Source: Variovorax boronicumulans (GTDB lineage: Bacteria; Pseudomonadota; Gammaproteobacteria; Burkholderiales; Burkholderiaceae_C). From it: 64,000 nt of DNA. Position 1 is the stretch's first letter, and each line of letters opens with the position of its first letter. The notes beneath the pieces are model-generated. The model searched no databases and had not been told where the DNA came from. It saw nothing but the letters and a program-made list of their open reading frames with translations. The DNA is taken from positions 62,001 to 126,000 of the forward strand of contig NZ_VEDO01000011.1 of assembly GCF_007677875.1 (NCBI RefSeq), written 5' to 3'. Both the position numbers and the translations under genes were made by a program. Positions 1 through 8,289 of the stretch are shown piece after piece.

Positions 1-26
1 CACAACAACACAAGACGCACCGCCCC

Positions 27-671
27 ATGAGGCCACCGATTCCCCACTGCTTTGAGACCGACGGCGCCGCGATCTACCGCGCCTCGTTCGCCATGATCCG
101 TGCCGAAGCCGCGCTCGCGCGCTTCTCGCCCATCGAGGAGATGGTCGCCGTGCGCATGGTCCATGCCGCGGGCATGGTCGACCTCGCGCCGCACATCCGC
201 TTCTCCGCGGGCGCAGCCGAGGCCGCGCGCGCCGCGCTCGAGGCCGGCGCCTCCATCCTGTGCGATGCGCGCATGGTCAGCGAAGGCATCACGCGCAAGC
301 GGCTGCCGGCGGGCAACCGCGTCGTCTGCACGCTGCACGACGCCGAGGTGCCGGCCATCGCGGCCCGGCTCGCGACCACGCGCAGCGCCGCCGCGGTCGA
401 GCTGTGGCGCCCGTTGCTGGCCGGTGCCGTCGTGGCCATCGGCAATGCGCCGACCGCGCTGTTCCACCTGCTCAACCTGCTGCAGGACCCAATGTGCCCG
501 CGGCCCGCCGCCATCGTCGGCTGCCCGGTCGGCTTCGTCGGCGCGGCCGAATCCAAGGCCGCGCTGATGGACACGCTGCCCGCGCCCGCCATCGTGGTGG
601 ACGGGCGCCTGGGCGGCTCGGCCATCACGGTGGCCGCGGTCAACGCGCTGGCCTGCCGCGAGGAGATCTGA
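27..671 (+). CDS. cobH: Precorrin-8X methylmutase CobH
   Basis: This 214-residue protein moves the methyl group from C-11 to C-12 of precorrin-8X, giving hydrogenobyrinate, late in cytosolic corrin-ring synthesis. It is a full-length CobH/CbiC-family protein. His46 in RMVHAAG fits the catalytic histidine of the family, and the glycine-rich C-terminal part (GCPVGFVGAAESK) is typical. Its stop overlaps the start of cobI by one base (TGATG), so the two are probably translationally coupled. Only 26 bases lie upstream inside the window, so the promoter, any cobalamin riboswitch and any preceding cob genes (cobG, for example) cannot be judged. Confidence 0.93.
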   Translation: MRPPIPHCFETDGAAIYRASFAMIRAEAALARFSPIEEMVAVRMVHAAGMVDLAPHIRFSAGAAEAARAALEAGASILCDARMVSEGITRKRLPAGNRVVCTLHDAEVPAIAARLATTRSAAAVELWRPLLAGAVVAIGNAPTALFHLLNLLQDPMCPRPAAIVGCPVGFVGAAESKAALMDTLPAPAIVVDGRLGGSAITVAAVNALACREEI

Positions 672-1402
672 TGGGCCGCATCCTGTGTGCCGGGCTGGGC
701 CCCGGCGACCCCGAACTCATGAGCGTGCGCGCCGACCGCGCGATCCGACAGGCCCGCCATGTCGCCTACTTCCGCAAACGCGGCCGGCCCGGCCAGGCCC
801 GGCGCATCGTCGAGGGCATGCTCTCGCCCACGGTGCAGGAGTACGCGATGGAGTACCCGGTCACGACCGAGCTGCCCTTCGACAGCCCTGCCTACCAGGC
901 ATGCCTGGCCGCCTTCTACGACGGCTGGGCCACGCGGCTGGCCCAGCTCGCGCAGCAGCAGGACGTGCTGGTGCTGTGCGAGGGCGACCCCTTCTTCTTC
1001 GGCTCCTTCATGCATTTGCACCAGCGGCTGCAGGGCCGTGCCCAGGTCGAGGTGATCCCGGGCATGCCGGGCATGGTGGGCTGCTGGTCGGCCACGAATG
1101 TGCCCATCACCTGGGGCGACGACGTGCTCGTGGTGCTGATGGGCACGCTGCCCGACGCGGAGCTGGAACGCCACATGCGTTCGGCCGACGCGCTCGTGGT
1201 CATGAAGACCGGCCGCAACCTGCCACGCGTGCGGCGCGCCCTGGAAGCCGCCGGCCGGCTCGGCGCGGCCTGGCTCGTCGAGCGCGGCACCATGCCCGGG
1301 CAACGCATCGTGCCGCTGGCGCAGGTGACCGGCGACGACTGCCCCTACTTCGCCATCGTGCTGGTCCATGGCCAGGGGCGCCGGCCCGAGGCGGCCGAAT
1401 GA
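671..1402 (+). CDS. cobI: Precorrin-2 C20-methyltransferase CobI
   Basis: This 243-residue SAM-dependent tetrapyrrole methylase methylates C-20 of precorrin-2 to give precorrin-3A. The N-terminal GLGPGDPEL loop is the SAM-site signature of the family, and EGDPFFFGSF and VIPGMPGM are the usual internal motifs. The ATG at 671 overlaps the cobH stop and puts the GxGPGD loop close to the N terminus, as expected. The last four bases overlap cobJ (ATGA). CobI could be confused with CbiL of the anaerobic route. The neighbouring cobF argues for the aerobic pathway. Confidence 0.92.
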   Translation: MGRILCAGLGPGDPELMSVRADRAIRQARHVAYFRKRGRPGQARRIVEGMLSPTVQEYAMEYPVTTELPFDSPAYQACLAAFYDGWATRLAQLAQQQDVLVLCEGDPFFFGSFMHLHQRLQGRAQVEVIPGMPGMVGCWSATNVPITWGDDVLVVLMGTLPDAELERHMRSADALVVMKTGRNLPRVRRALEAAGRLGAAWLVERGTMPGQRIVPLAQVTGDDCPYFAIVLVHGQGRRPEAAE

Positions 1403-2136
1403 GCGCCGGCTGGCTCTGCATCGCGGGCCTGGGCCCGGGCGACGCCGCCCTGCGCACGCCCGAGGTCGCTCAGGCGCTGGACGAGGCCACCGACGTGGTC
1501 GGCTACATCCCCTACGTGGCCCGCGTGGCGCCGCGCGACGGCCTGCGCCTGCACCCCTCGGACAACCGCCAGGAACTCGCGCGGGCGCAGGCCGCGCTGG
1601 CCATGGCCGCCGCCGGCCGGCGCGTGGTGGTGGTCTCCTCGGGCGACCCGGGCGTCTTCGCCATGGCCGCAGCGGTGTTTGAGGCGCTGGAGGGCGCGCC
1701 GACATGGCAGCAACTGGACATCCGCGTGCTGCCTGGCATCACCGCCATGCTGGCCGCTGCGGCCCGCGCCGGCGCGCCGCTGGGACACGACTTCTGCGCG
1801 ATCAACCTCAGCGACAACCTCAAGCCCGCCGACACCATCGAGGCGCGCGTGCGCGCCGCCGCCGTGGCGGACTTCGCCATGGCCTTCTACAACCCGCGTT
1901 CGGCCAGCCGGCCCGACGGCTTCGCGCGCATCCTCGCGCTGCTGCGCGACATCTGCGCGCCCGAACGCCTCGTCATCTTCGCGCGCGCGGTCGGCACGCC
2001 CGAGGAGCAGCTGCGCACCGTGACGCTGGACCAGGCCAGGCCCGAGATGGCCGACATGCGCACCGTGGTGCTGGTCGGCAACGCGGCGACGCGGCGCGTC
2101 GGACGCTTCGTCTACACGCCGAGGGCGGCCCGGTGA
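1399..2136 (+). CDS. cobJ: Precorrin-3B C17-methyltransferase CobJ
   Basis: This 245-residue methylase methylates C-17 of precorrin-3B and drives ring contraction to precorrin-4. Seen in the sequence are the GLGPGD SAM loop, the VGYIPYV segment of CobJ/CbiH proteins, SSGDPGVFAMA, VLPGITAM and the AFYNPRS motif near residue 160. The start ATG overlaps the cobI stop by 4 nt. The last 25 bases overlap, tail to tail, the 3' end of cobK on the other strand. The length is normal for a single-domain CobJ, with no fused CobG or CbiG domain. Confidence 0.93.
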   Translation: MSAGWLCIAGLGPGDAALRTPEVAQALDEATDVVGYIPYVARVAPRDGLRLHPSDNRQELARAQAALAMAAAGRRVVVVSSGDPGVFAMAAAVFEALEGAPTWQQLDIRVLPGITAMLAAAARAGAPLGHDFCAINLSDNLKPADTIEARVRAAAVADFAMAFYNPRSASRPDGFARILALLRDICAPERLVIFARAVGTPEEQLRTVTLDQARPEMADMRTVVLVGNAATRRVGRFVYTPRAAR

Positions 2137-2888
2137 GCCGCCAGCCAGGCCATCACCTCGGCGACGGAGCCGAGACAGGTCCGCGCAGGCAGCGCCGGGC
2201 GCTGGATCAGCAGCACCGGCAGGCCCAGGCTGCGGGCGGCGTCGAGCTTCGCGCGCGCCCCGCTGCCGCCGGCGTTCTTGGCCACCACATGGGTGCTGCC
2301 GTGCGCCAGCATCAGCTGCCGGTCGCCCTGCTCCGTGAACGGGCCGCGGTCAAGCACCAGCGTGGTCTGCGGCAGCGGCAGGGGCTGCAGCGGCGGGTCC
2401 ACCAGCCGCAGCAGGTAATGGTGCTGCGGCGCGCGGGCGAAGGCGTCCAGGGTTTGCCGGCCGATGGCCAGGAACACGCGCGTGGGCGCGCTCGGCAAGT
2501 CGGCGACGGCGGCGTCGATGTCGGGCACGGTGCGCCAGTCGTCGCCGGCCTGCGCCACCCAGGCCGGCCGCTCCAGCGCCACCAGGGGCATGCCCAGCGC
2601 GGCACAGGCCTGGACCGCATTGGCGCTCATGCGCGCCGCGAAGGGATGGGTCGCATCCACCACCTGCGTGATGCGCTGCGCGCGCAGCCAGTCGCACAGG
2701 CCGGCCACGCCGCCGAAGCCGCCCACGCGCGTGGGCAGCGGCTGGGCCAGCGGCGTCTGCGTGCGGCCGGCGTAGGAGTAGACGGCGTCCACGCCGGCCG
2801 CAGCCAGTGCTTCGGCCAGCTCCCGGGCTTCGGTGGTGCCGCCCAGGAGCAGGAGGCGGGGCGTGGCTGAGCGCTGGCTGGACATCAT
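2112..2888 (-). CDS. cobK: Precorrin-6A reductase CobK
   Basis: This 258-residue protein is the NADPH-dependent precorrin-6A reductase of the aerobic corrin pathway. The N-terminal LLLLGGTTEARELAEAL is the dinucleotide-fold signature, and VDATHPFAARMSANA is the conserved CobK/CbiJ motif. It lies in reverse orientation inside an otherwise plus-strand cob cluster. Its 3' end overlaps cobJ by 25 nt and its 5' end overlaps the start of cobL by about 26 nt, so its own promoter must lie inside cobL. Three in-frame ATGs (2894, 2888, 2885) could be the start. None has a clear Shine-Dalgarno, and 2888 is a compromise. Confidence 0.9.
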   Translation of the reverse strand: MMSSQRSATPRLLLLGGTTEARELAEALAAAGVDAVYSYAGRTQTPLAQPLPTRVGGFGGVAGLCDWLRAQRITQVVDATHPFAARMSANAVQACAALGMPLVALERPAWVAQAGDDWRTVPDIDAAVADLPSAPTRVFLAIGRQTLDAFARAPQHHYLLRLVDPPLQPLPLPQTTLVLDRGPFTEQGDRQLMLAHGSTHVVAKNAGGSGARAKLDAARSLGLPVLLIQRPALPARTCLGSVAEVMAWLAAHRAALGV

Positions 2889-4041
2889 CGGCATCGGGGA
2901 AGACGGGTTGGCGGGATTGTCCGGTGCCGCCCGCGCGGCCTTGGAGCATGCCGAGCACGTGGTCGGCGGCCCGCGGCACCTCGCGCTGGCCCAGGCGGGC
3001 GCGCGTGGCCAGCCCTGGCCGCAGCCCTTCGACATGGCGCCGGTGCTGGCGCTGCGCGGCCGCCGCGTCGCCGTGCTGGCCTCGGGCGACCCGTTCTGGT
3101 TCGGCGCCGGGGGCGCCCTGGCGGCGCAGCTGGCGCCCGGCGAATGGGCGGCGCACCCGGCCCCCTCGAGCTTCTCGCTCGCGGCTGCGCGGCTGGGCTG
3201 GCGGCTCGAGGCCGTCATCTGCCTGGGCCTGCATGCCCGCCCCTTCGCCGCCGCACGGCCCCACCTGCATCCCGGTGCGCGGCTGCTGTGCCTGCTGGCC
3301 TCGGCCGAGGCCGTGCGTGCCTTCGCGCAATGGCTTTGCGACCAAGGCTTCGGCCGCTCCACGCTGTGGGTGCTGGAAGCCCTGGGCGGCCCGCGCGAGC
3401 GCGTCCGCCAGGCCCAGGCGCAGGGTTTCGACCTGGTTGGCATCGTGGCCCCCGTGGCCGTGGCGCTGGAGCCGGCCGGCGCCGCGGGCCTGCCGCGCGC
3501 GGCCGGCCTGCCCGATGCCGCGTTCGCGCACGACGGCCAGATCACCAAGTCGCCCATGCGCGCGCTGACGCTGTCGGCCCTGGCGCCGCGCCCCGGCGAG
3601 CTGCTGTGGGACGTCGGTGCCGGCTCGGGCTCGGTCGCGATCGAGTGGTGCCTGGCGGGCGGCCATGCCTGCGCCGTGGAGCAGCATGCGGCCCGCGCCG
3701 CCAACATCCACGCGAATGCCGCGCACTTCGGTGTGGCCGAGCGGCTGCAGGCGCACACCGGCCGCGCGCCGCAGGCCTTGGCCGGGCTCGCGCCAGCGCA
3801 GGCCATCTTCGTCGGCGGCGGCTTCGACCTGGCGTTGTTCGAGGCGCTGCGCACGGCCAGCCCCGGTGCGCGCCTGGTCACCAACGCCGTCACGCTGGAA
3901 ACCGAAGCCCTGCTGCTGCAGTTGCAGGCCCGCCATGGCGGCACACTGCTGCGCATCGACATCGCCCAGGCCACGCCGCTGGGCCGGCTGCGCGGCTGGG
4001 CACCGTCGCGCCCCATCGTGCAATGGAGCGTGCCGCTGTGA
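2863..4041 (+). CDS. cobL: Precorrin-6Y C5,15-methyltransferase (decarboxylating) CobL
   Basis: This 392-residue bifunctional enzyme adds methyl groups at C-5 and C-15 and decarboxylates the acetate side chain of precorrin-6B, giving precorrin-8X. The N-terminal half (about 1-200) is a CbiE-type methylase, with [13 protein letters not shown] and [10 protein letters not shown]. The C-terminal half (about 210-390) is a CbiT-type methyltransferase with the SAM motif [14 protein letters not shown] chose the GTG at 2863 because AGGAGG sits at 2851-2856 with 6-nt spacing and the protein then begins directly with the methylase fold. This start lies within the 5' end of divergent cobK. The stop overlaps a GTG start of cobE (GTGA). 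Confidence 0.92.
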   Translation: MAERWLDIIGIGEDGLAGLSGAARAALEHAEHVVGGPRHLALAQAGARGQPWPQPFDMAPVLALRGRRVAVLASGDPFWFGAGGALAAQLAPGEWAAHPAPSSFSLAAARLGWRLEAVICLGLHARPFAAARPHLHPGARLLCLLASAEAVRAFAQWLCDQGFGRSTLWVLEALGGPRERVRQAQAQGFDLVGIVAPVAVALEPAGAAGLPRAAGLPDAAFAHDGQITKSPMRALTLSALAPRPGELLWDVGAGSGSVAIEWCLAGGHACAVEQHAARAANIHANAAHFGVAERLQAHTGRAPQALAGLAPAQAIFVGGGFDLALFEALRTASPGARLVTNAVTLETEALLLQLQARHGGTLLRIDIAQATPLGRLRGWAPSRPIVQWSVPL

Positions 4042-4436
4042 CGGTGCTGGGCCTGGGCTTTCAATCCGGCGCCGGCCTGGCCTCGCTGCGCGACGCTCTG
4101 CACGCCGCCTGCGCCCCGCTGCCGGACCGCCCCGTGCTGCGCGCCGTGGCCACGGCACAGGACAAGCTGGACAGCGCCGCGCTGGTGCAGTTCGCTGCCG
4201 AGCTGCGCGTGCCGCTGGTCGGCGTGCCGCTGCCGCTGCTGGCCGTGCAGCCCGCCACGCCCAGCGCCTTCGCGCCCGCGCGCTACGGCGGCCACAGCCT
4301 GGCCGAGGCCGCCGCGCTCGCGGCCGCCGGCCCCGGCGCGCGGCTGCTCGCACCGCGCGCCGTCTCGCGCGACCGGCAGGCCACGGCGGCCCTGGCCACT
4401 GCCCTGCCCCCTCCCACCCATCCCTGCGAACCATGA
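4038..4436 (+). CDS. cobE: CobE / CbiG C-terminal-domain protein
   Basis: This 132-residue protein matches CobE, the free-standing counterpart of the CbiG C-terminal domain found in aerobic cobalamin clusters, whose precise role is unsettled. The N-terminal [15 protein letters not shown] and the internal [16 protein letters not shown] (CobE: a K-x(3)-E/A-L segment) support the family. The GTG at 4038 forms a GTGA overlap with the cobL stop. An in-frame ATG at 4023 would add five residues. The stop overlaps the cobM ATG by 4 nt. It sits between cobL and cobM, as is common in aerobic clusters. Confidence 0.8.
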   Translation: MTVLGLGFQSGAGLASLRDALHAACAPLPDRPVLRAVATAQDKLDSAALVQFAAELRVPLVGVPLPLLAVQPATPSAFAPARYGGHSLAEAAALAAAGPGARLLAPRAVSRDRQATAALATALPPPTHPCEP

Positions 4437-5221
4437 CCGTCCACTTCATCGGCGCCGGCCCCGGCGCCCCCGACCTGCTGACCCTGCGCGGCCGCGACCT
4501 GATCGCCGCCAGTCCGGTATGCCTCTATGCGGGCTCGCTCGTGCCCGCAGGCGTGCTGGCCCACTGTCCACCCGGCGCGCGCGTGATCGACACCGCGCCG
4601 CTGTCGCTGGACGAGATCGTCGCCACGCTGCGCGAGGCGCACGCGGCGGGCCAGGACGTGGCGCGCCTGCATTCGGGCGACCTGTCGGTCTGGTCTGCCA
4701 TGGGCGAGCAGCTGCGCCGCCTGCGCGAACTCGGCATCCCGTTCACGGTCACGCCGGGCGTGCCCTCGTTCGCCGCCGCAGCCGCCACGCTCGGGCAGGA
4801 ACTGACCCTGCCCGGCCGCGCCCAGTCGGTGGTGCTGACGCGCACCGCGGGCCGTGCCTCGGCCGTGCCCCCGGGGGAGGCGCTCGCGCACTTTGCGGCC
4901 ACCGGCGCGACGCTGGCGATCCACCTGTCCATCCATGTGCTGGCCCGGGTGGTGGCCGAGCTGCTGCCGTTCTACGGCCCCGACTGCCCAGTGGCCGTGG
5001 TCTGGCGCGCGAGCTGGCCCGACGAGCGCGTGGTGCGCGGAACGCTGGCCAGCATCGAGGGCGCGGTCGGCGACACCATGGAGCGCACGGCGTTGATCCT
5101 GGTGGGCGCCAACCTGGGCGCCGAGGATTTCGGCACGAGCCGGCTCTACGCCAGCGACTACGACCGCCGCTACCGTCCGCTCGGCGCCACGCCGCGCTTT
5201 CCGGCGGCCACGGACGCATGA
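4433..5221 (+). CDS. cobM: Precorrin-4 C11-methyltransferase CobM
   Basis: This 262-residue methylase methylates precorrin-4 at C-11 to give precorrin-5. The N-terminal [16 protein letters not shown] loop, [15 protein letters not shown] near residue 80, [12 protein letters not shown] and the C-terminal DYDRRYRP are all characteristic of CobM/CbiF. The start and stop each overlap the adjacent cob genes by 4 nt (ATGA), so cobE-cobM-cobF are almost certainly one coupled translation unit. Confidence 0.94.
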   Translation: MTVHFIGAGPGAPDLLTLRGRDLIAASPVCLYAGSLVPAGVLAHCPPGARVIDTAPLSLDEIVATLREAHAAGQDVARLHSGDLSVWSAMGEQLRRLRELGIPFTVTPGVPSFAAAAATLGQELTLPGRAQSVVLTRTAGRASAVPPGEALAHFAATGATLAIHLSIHVLARVVAELLPFYGPDCPVAVVWRASWPDERVVRGTLASIEGAVGDTMERTALILVGANLGAEDFGTSRLYASDYDRRYRPLGATPRFPAATDA

Positions 5222-5979
5222 TCGAGCTGACGCTGGTCGGCATCGGTACCGGCCACCCCGACCACATCACGCGCCAGGGCGAGCGCGCGCTCAACGCGGC
5301 CGACCTGATCCTGATCCCGCGCAAGGGGCAGGACAAGGCCGACCTGGCCGAGGTGCGGCTGGCGATCTGCTCGGCCGTCGTCACCACGCCCGCGCGCATT
5401 GCGTTCTTCGACATGCCGCTGCGCGAAGGGGCGGACGCCGACTACGCCGCTGCCGTCGAACGCTGGCACGACGCGATCGCCGAGGTCTGGCAGGCCAGCA
5501 TCGCACAGCACCTGCCCGAGGGCGGCCGCCTGGCCATGCTGGTCTGGGGCGACCCTTCGCTGTACGACAGCACGCTGCGCATCGCCGCGCGGCTGGCGCG
5601 GCGCATCGCACTGCGCACCCGCGTCGTGCCGGGCATCACGGCGCTGCAGGCGCTGACGGCCGCGCACGCTATCCCGCTCAACACCATCAACGGCCCGGTC
5701 ACCATCACCACCGGCCGGCGGCTGCAGACCGGTGGATGGCCCGCCGGTGCCGACACCGTGGCCGTGCTGCTGGACGGGCGCTGCGCCTTCCGCGGCCTGG
5801 ACCCCACCGGCCTGTCGATCTGGTGGGGCGCGTATCTGGGGCTGCCGCAGCAGCTGTTGCTGCACGGCGCACTGGCCGACCTGGCCGGCCCCATCGCCCA
5901 GCTGCGCGAAACGGCCCGCCAGGCGCATGGCTGGATCATGGACACCTACGTGCTGCGGCGCACTCCCCTGCCGGCGTGA
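5218..5979 (+). CDS. cobF: Precorrin-6A synthase (deacetylating) CobF
   Basis: This 253-residue methylase methylates C-1 and releases acetate, converting precorrin-5 to precorrin-6A. CobF belongs to the oxygen-dependent pathway, so it identifies this cluster as aerobic. Seen: [13 protein letters not shown] (SAM loop), [16 protein letters not shown] near residue 40, [24 protein letters not shown] and the C-terminal [11 protein letters not shown]. It is the last gene of the plus-strand cob run. Downstream is a convergent gene and, in that gene's orientation, a terminator hairpin. Confidence 0.93.
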   Translation: MIELTLVGIGTGHPDHITRQGERALNAADLILIPRKGQDKADLAEVRLAICSAVVTTPARIAFFDMPLREGADADYAAAVERWHDAIAEVWQASIAQHLPEGGRLAMLVWGDPSLYDSTLRIAARLARRIALRTRVVPGITALQALTAAHAIPLNTINGPVTITTGRRLQTGGWPAGADTVAVLLDGRCAFRGLDPTGLSIWWGAYLGLPQQLLLHGALADLAGPIAQLRETARQAHGWIMDTYVLRRTPLPA

Positions 5980-6010
5980 GCGGCGCCAGCGCGCAAAGCA
6001 CGGCCCCAAA

Positions 6011-6035
6011 CGACAAAGCCGCCCGAAGGCGTCTC
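6011..6035 (-). terminator. UUCG-loop terminator downstream of the DUF4148 gene
   Basis: On the minus strand the segment reads as a short GC stem closed by a TTCG tetraloop (CGCC-TTCG-GGCG, 6020-6031). One mismatch and two further pairs extend it, and GGCTTTGTCG-TTT follows. This is a common intrinsic-terminator form. It lies 23 nt after the stop of the minus-strand gene ending at 6058. The U tract is short, so efficiency is uncertain. Confidence 0.55.
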
Positions 6036-6057
6036 GTCATGGGCAGAAGGCAGGCGC

Positions 6058-6369
6058 TCAGACTTCGCCGCCCACGACCTGGCCGTGGCGCACGGCATAG
6101 ACGGCCTCCGCGCGCACCGCATCGCGGCTCAGCGTGCTCCTGGTGCTGGCCACGGCGCCCACGTCGGCGCCTTCGCCCAGTTCGGGCAGGGTGCCATTGC
6201 GCTCGGCCTGCAGCAGTTCGGCGCGCACGGCTTCGCGGCTCAGGCCGCTGACGGTGCTGGAGACCTGCGGCACGTAGCCCACCTCACCACCGACGAAATC
6301 GGCGGCGAAGCCAGGGGATGCGGCAAAACCGGCAGCGGCGACAAGGGCGGAGGCGATGAACTTGTTCAT
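6058..6369 (-). CDS. DUF4148-domain exported protein
   Basis: This 103-residue protein has a clear signal peptide (MNKFIASALVAAAGFAASPGFA, cleaved near A22-A23), so the mature part is periplasmic. Two copies of the DUF4148 repeat are visible: GLSREAVRAELLQAERNG (about 43-60) and TLSRDAVRAEAVYAVRHGQ (about 80-98). The family is abundant in Burkholderiales, and its molecular function is unknown. AAGGAA precedes the ATG at 6369. The gene converges with cobF and diverges from the glycine-zipper gene at 6662. Confidence 0.8.
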   Translation of the reverse strand: MNKFIASALVAAAGFAASPGFAADFVGGEVGYVPQVSSTVSGLSREAVRAELLQAERNGTLPELGEGADVGAVASTRSTLSRDAVRAEAVYAVRHGQVVGGEV

Positions 6370-6511
6370 GGTGAATTCCTTTCGGTGATGAAGGCAACGT
6401 TCCACTCGGCGCGACCAGGCCCCATGCCTGCCGCGGCTCGACGAGTCGTGTTGGGTGCGTCTCATCGATGGCTTGAATTGTTCCGTCGAGCACGGCTGAG
6501 AAAAACCGGTG

Positions 6512-6538
6512 GCGCAGGAAAGCACCGTTTCCTCGCGC
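6512..6538. repeat. Inverted repeat in the 6370-6661 divergent intergenic region
   Basis: The 292-nt gap between two divergent small genes holds a hairpin-forming repeat: GCGCAGGAAA (6512-6521), a 6-nt loop, then TTTCCT plus GCGC with one bulged C (6528-6538). It could be an operator, an attenuator or incidental. I see no strong sigma-70 promoter or known regulator motif in the rest of the gap. Confidence 0.35.
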
Positions 6539-6661
6539 TGAACAATGCGCCGCCACGCAGTGCGACGCAGGAGACGGACGACGCGCACAGTGCTCCCATT
6601 CCCGCAGGCCCAGCACGCTGCACGCCCTACGGTGGAGGCCTTCACTCAACAGGAGATCACC

Positions 6662-7138
6662 ATGGAAGAAAAGAGCAAGGTCGGTACCGGCGCGGCCGTG
6701 GGCGCAGTGACGGGTGGTGTGGCCGGTGGCGCAGCAGCCGGCGCGGCCGTCGGCGGCATGACGGGCCCCGTGGGCGCAGCCGTCGGCGCAGCAGTCGGCG
6801 CTGCCGTGGGTGCGTTGGCCGGCAAGGCCGCCAAGGTCGACCCGGTGGCCGAGGACAACTACTGGCGCGACAACTTCAACAGCCGCCCCTATGCCACGGG
6901 CTCGAGCTACGACCAGTACGGGCCGGCCTATATGTACGGCGCCAGCGCTTACGAGAAGTACCCCGGCCGCTCCTTCGACGAGGTCGAGCCAGAACTGAGC
7001 ACGGGCTGGTCGGCGTCACGCGGCAGGTCGTCCCTGGAATGGGACAACGCGCGCCACGCCTCGCGCGACGCTTGGCAGCGGCTCAGCGACCGCGTCGAGC
7101 GGGCGGTGCCTGGCGATTCCGACCGCGACGGCAAGTAA
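6662..7138 (+). CDS. Glycine-zipper domain protein
   Basis: This 158-residue protein opens with a short charged segment, then a long Gly/Ala zipper (about residues 8-58) of repeated GxxxG spacing interrupted by GGMTGPVGAAVG. Such segments insert into or pack against membranes. The C-terminal 95 residues are hydrophilic and carry the motif NYWRDNFNSRPYA, recurrent in environmental-stress-type small proteins. No signal peptide precedes the zipper. The ATG at 6662 is preceded by AGGAGATCACC, a good ribosome site. A strong intrinsic terminator follows at 7176. The function is unknown; a stress or membrane-associated role is inference. Confidence 0.7.
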   Translation: MEEKSKVGTGAAVGAVTGGVAGGAAAGAAVGGMTGPVGAAVGAAVGAAVGALAGKAAKVDPVAEDNYWRDNFNSRPYATGSSYDQYGPAYMYGASAYEKYPGRSFDEVEPELSTGWSASRGRSSLEWDNARHASRDAWQRLSDRVERAVPGDSDRDGK

Positions 7139-7175
7139 GCCGTTTCAAGATGGGCGCCAGGCCCATCCCAGGTCC

Positions 7176-7203
7176 ACGGGCCGGCCCATGCCGGCCCGTT
7201 TTC
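7176..7203 (+). terminator. Strong intrinsic terminator
   Basis: A perfect 10-bp GC-rich stem (ACGGGCCGGC 7176-7185 paired with GCCGGCCCGT 7190-7199) and a 4-nt CCAT loop are followed by TTTTC. It lies 37 nt after the stop of the glycine-zipper gene. Confidence 0.9.
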
Positions 7204-7269
7204 ATTCCCGCACGAGCCGGTTTCCCCACGGGCCGGACAAACAACGCGACGGAAACGGCGGCGCTGCTG

Positions 7270-7590
7270 CTAGGCCTGACCTGACCGGGTCCTGGACCCA
7301 CCGCGAAAGGCTTTGGCGATGTCGACCCGCGCTTGCGCCAGCGCGGCCAGCCGCTGCTGGATTTCCTGCGGCGTCGCCCGCGGGTTGCCGATCGACAAGC
7401 GACCCAGATAGTCCTCGCCGGCCACCAGGTCGGCCCGCCCGAACACGTAGTCCGGCGTACGCTGCACCGCGATCCGGATGTCCACGCCGCGGTAGGACAT
7501 CGATTGCTCGCCCACCAGGTCGGCACCAGCGCCCTGTGCCGGCCGGTGGCCGGACTCCCGCCGTTGGGGAACGGGCTGTTGCATGGTCAT
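7270..7590 (-). CDS. Conserved-looking hypothetical protein, 106 aa
   Basis: I do not recognise this protein. The start at 7590 is supported by AAGGAGG with 6-nt spacing; an ATG 6 nt upstream sits directly against that site. The first 35 residues are polar and look disordered. The segment from MSYRGVDIRIAVQRT onwards resembles a small beta-rich domain followed by an amphipathic helix (TPQEIQQRLAALAQARVDIAKAF). It has no signal peptide or membrane segment. It is the distal gene of a minus-strand group of small genes beside ku, which suggests, without proving, co-occurrence with the NHEJ genes. Confidence 0.55.
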   Translation of the reverse strand: MTMQQPVPQRRESGHRPAQGAGADLVGEQSMSYRGVDIRIAVQRTPDYVFGRADLVAGEDYLGRLSIGNPRATPQEIQQRLAALAQARVDIAKAFRGGSRTRSGQA

Positions 7591-7699
7591 GCGCATCCTC
7601 CTTTTCAAGCTGACCCTTCAACCGAGTCAACCAGATCGGGGCAGGCACTGCGGTCTTCAAGATCGGCAGAGCGGTCCATGCACTGACGCGCTGCCCACG

Positions 7700-7897
7700 T
7701 CACAGTCCCGGGTGCGGCGGCGTCTCTGGCGGTGTCGGCTGGGAGAACGCAGGCGGATGGCCGGGCAGCGGCGGCTGCGGCTCGTCGATCCGGCCCGGCT
7801 GCGGCGGCAGCGCCGGGCTGGACTGTGGCATCGGGGGTTGCTGCTGTTGCTGCTGTTGCTGCTGCTGGATTCGCAACAGCGCGGCGTTGTGGGGCAT
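7700..7897 (-). CDS. Small glutamine/proline-rich protein (poly-Q tract)
   Basis: This 65-residue hypothetical protein starts MPHNAALLRI, continues with ten consecutive glutamines, then a Pro/Gln-rich tail (PPMPQSSPALPPQPG and onward). AGAGGAAGCACC precedes the ATG at 7897, a good ribosome site. The composition predicts an intrinsically disordered peptide. I know of no function. The codon repeat beneath the poly-Q makes length variation between strains likely. It could still be a non-coding open frame, although the ribosome site argues for translation. Confidence 0.45.
   Translation of the reverse strand: MPHNAALLRIQQQQQQQQQQPPMPQSSPALPPQPGRIDEPQPPLPGHPPAFSQPTPPETPPHPGL
7838..7867 (-). repeat. 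CAG/CAA trinucleotide repeat encoding poly-Q
   Basis: Ten consecutive glutamine codons, arranged mostly as a 9-bp unit (plus strand TTGCTGCTG repeated three times, plus one CTG), form a microsatellite-like tract inside the 65-residue gene. Such tracts are prone to replication slippage in whole-codon steps. Confidence 0.8.
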
Positions 7898-8012
7898 GGT
7901 GCTTCCTCTGAACGCGGGTGCGCGGGCTGGGCGCAGCTGTGCCGCCGACGTGGCAAGGCACATGAAGCGTTCCGCTGCGATGACGAGGGTCTTGTGTTCG
8001 CCAGCGGCCATC

Positions 8013-8189
8013 TCAATGGCTGCGCAGGTACTCGCGGACCTTGTCGGGCGAATGGCCGACGGCCTGCACCGCCTCGCGCAGTTTCTCTTCGGTCGTGCCC
8101 AAACTCCTGGCCCAGTCGCGCCGCTCGTAAGCTTCGTCGATGGCGATCCGCTGCCGGTCGGCGGCGGTCTGGCCCTTGTCGTCTGCCAT
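8013..8189 (-). CDS. DUF3606 domain protein
   Basis: This 58-residue protein consists almost wholly of a DUF3606 domain: MADDKGQTAADRQRIAIDEA, then YERRDWARSLGTTEEKLREA, then VQAVGHSPDKVREYL. The pattern of helices with a W-x(3)-LG-x(3)-E turn resembles a small DNA-binding-like helical fold. The family's function is unknown. GGAGGCCAGC precedes the ATG at 8189. The gene lies just downstream of ku on the same strand, a placement I associate with Burkholderiales NHEJ loci. Confidence 0.8.
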   Translation of the reverse strand: MADDKGQTAADRQRIAIDEAYERRDWARSLGTTEEKLREAVQAVGHSPDKVREYLRSH

Positions 8190-8289
8190 GCTGGCCTCCT
8201 TGTCGTTGCTGTTCGCCCATGGTGTTCGCGCACACCGCGGCTGTGGCGTAGGACGGCGCTGCGCCCGGGCGCCGGAATGCGGGCTGCGC

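Noticed and set aside
1-26. Possible cobalamin riboswitch ahead of cobH
   Set aside because: Only 26 bases are available and they carry no B12-box sequence; the leader, if any, is outside the window.
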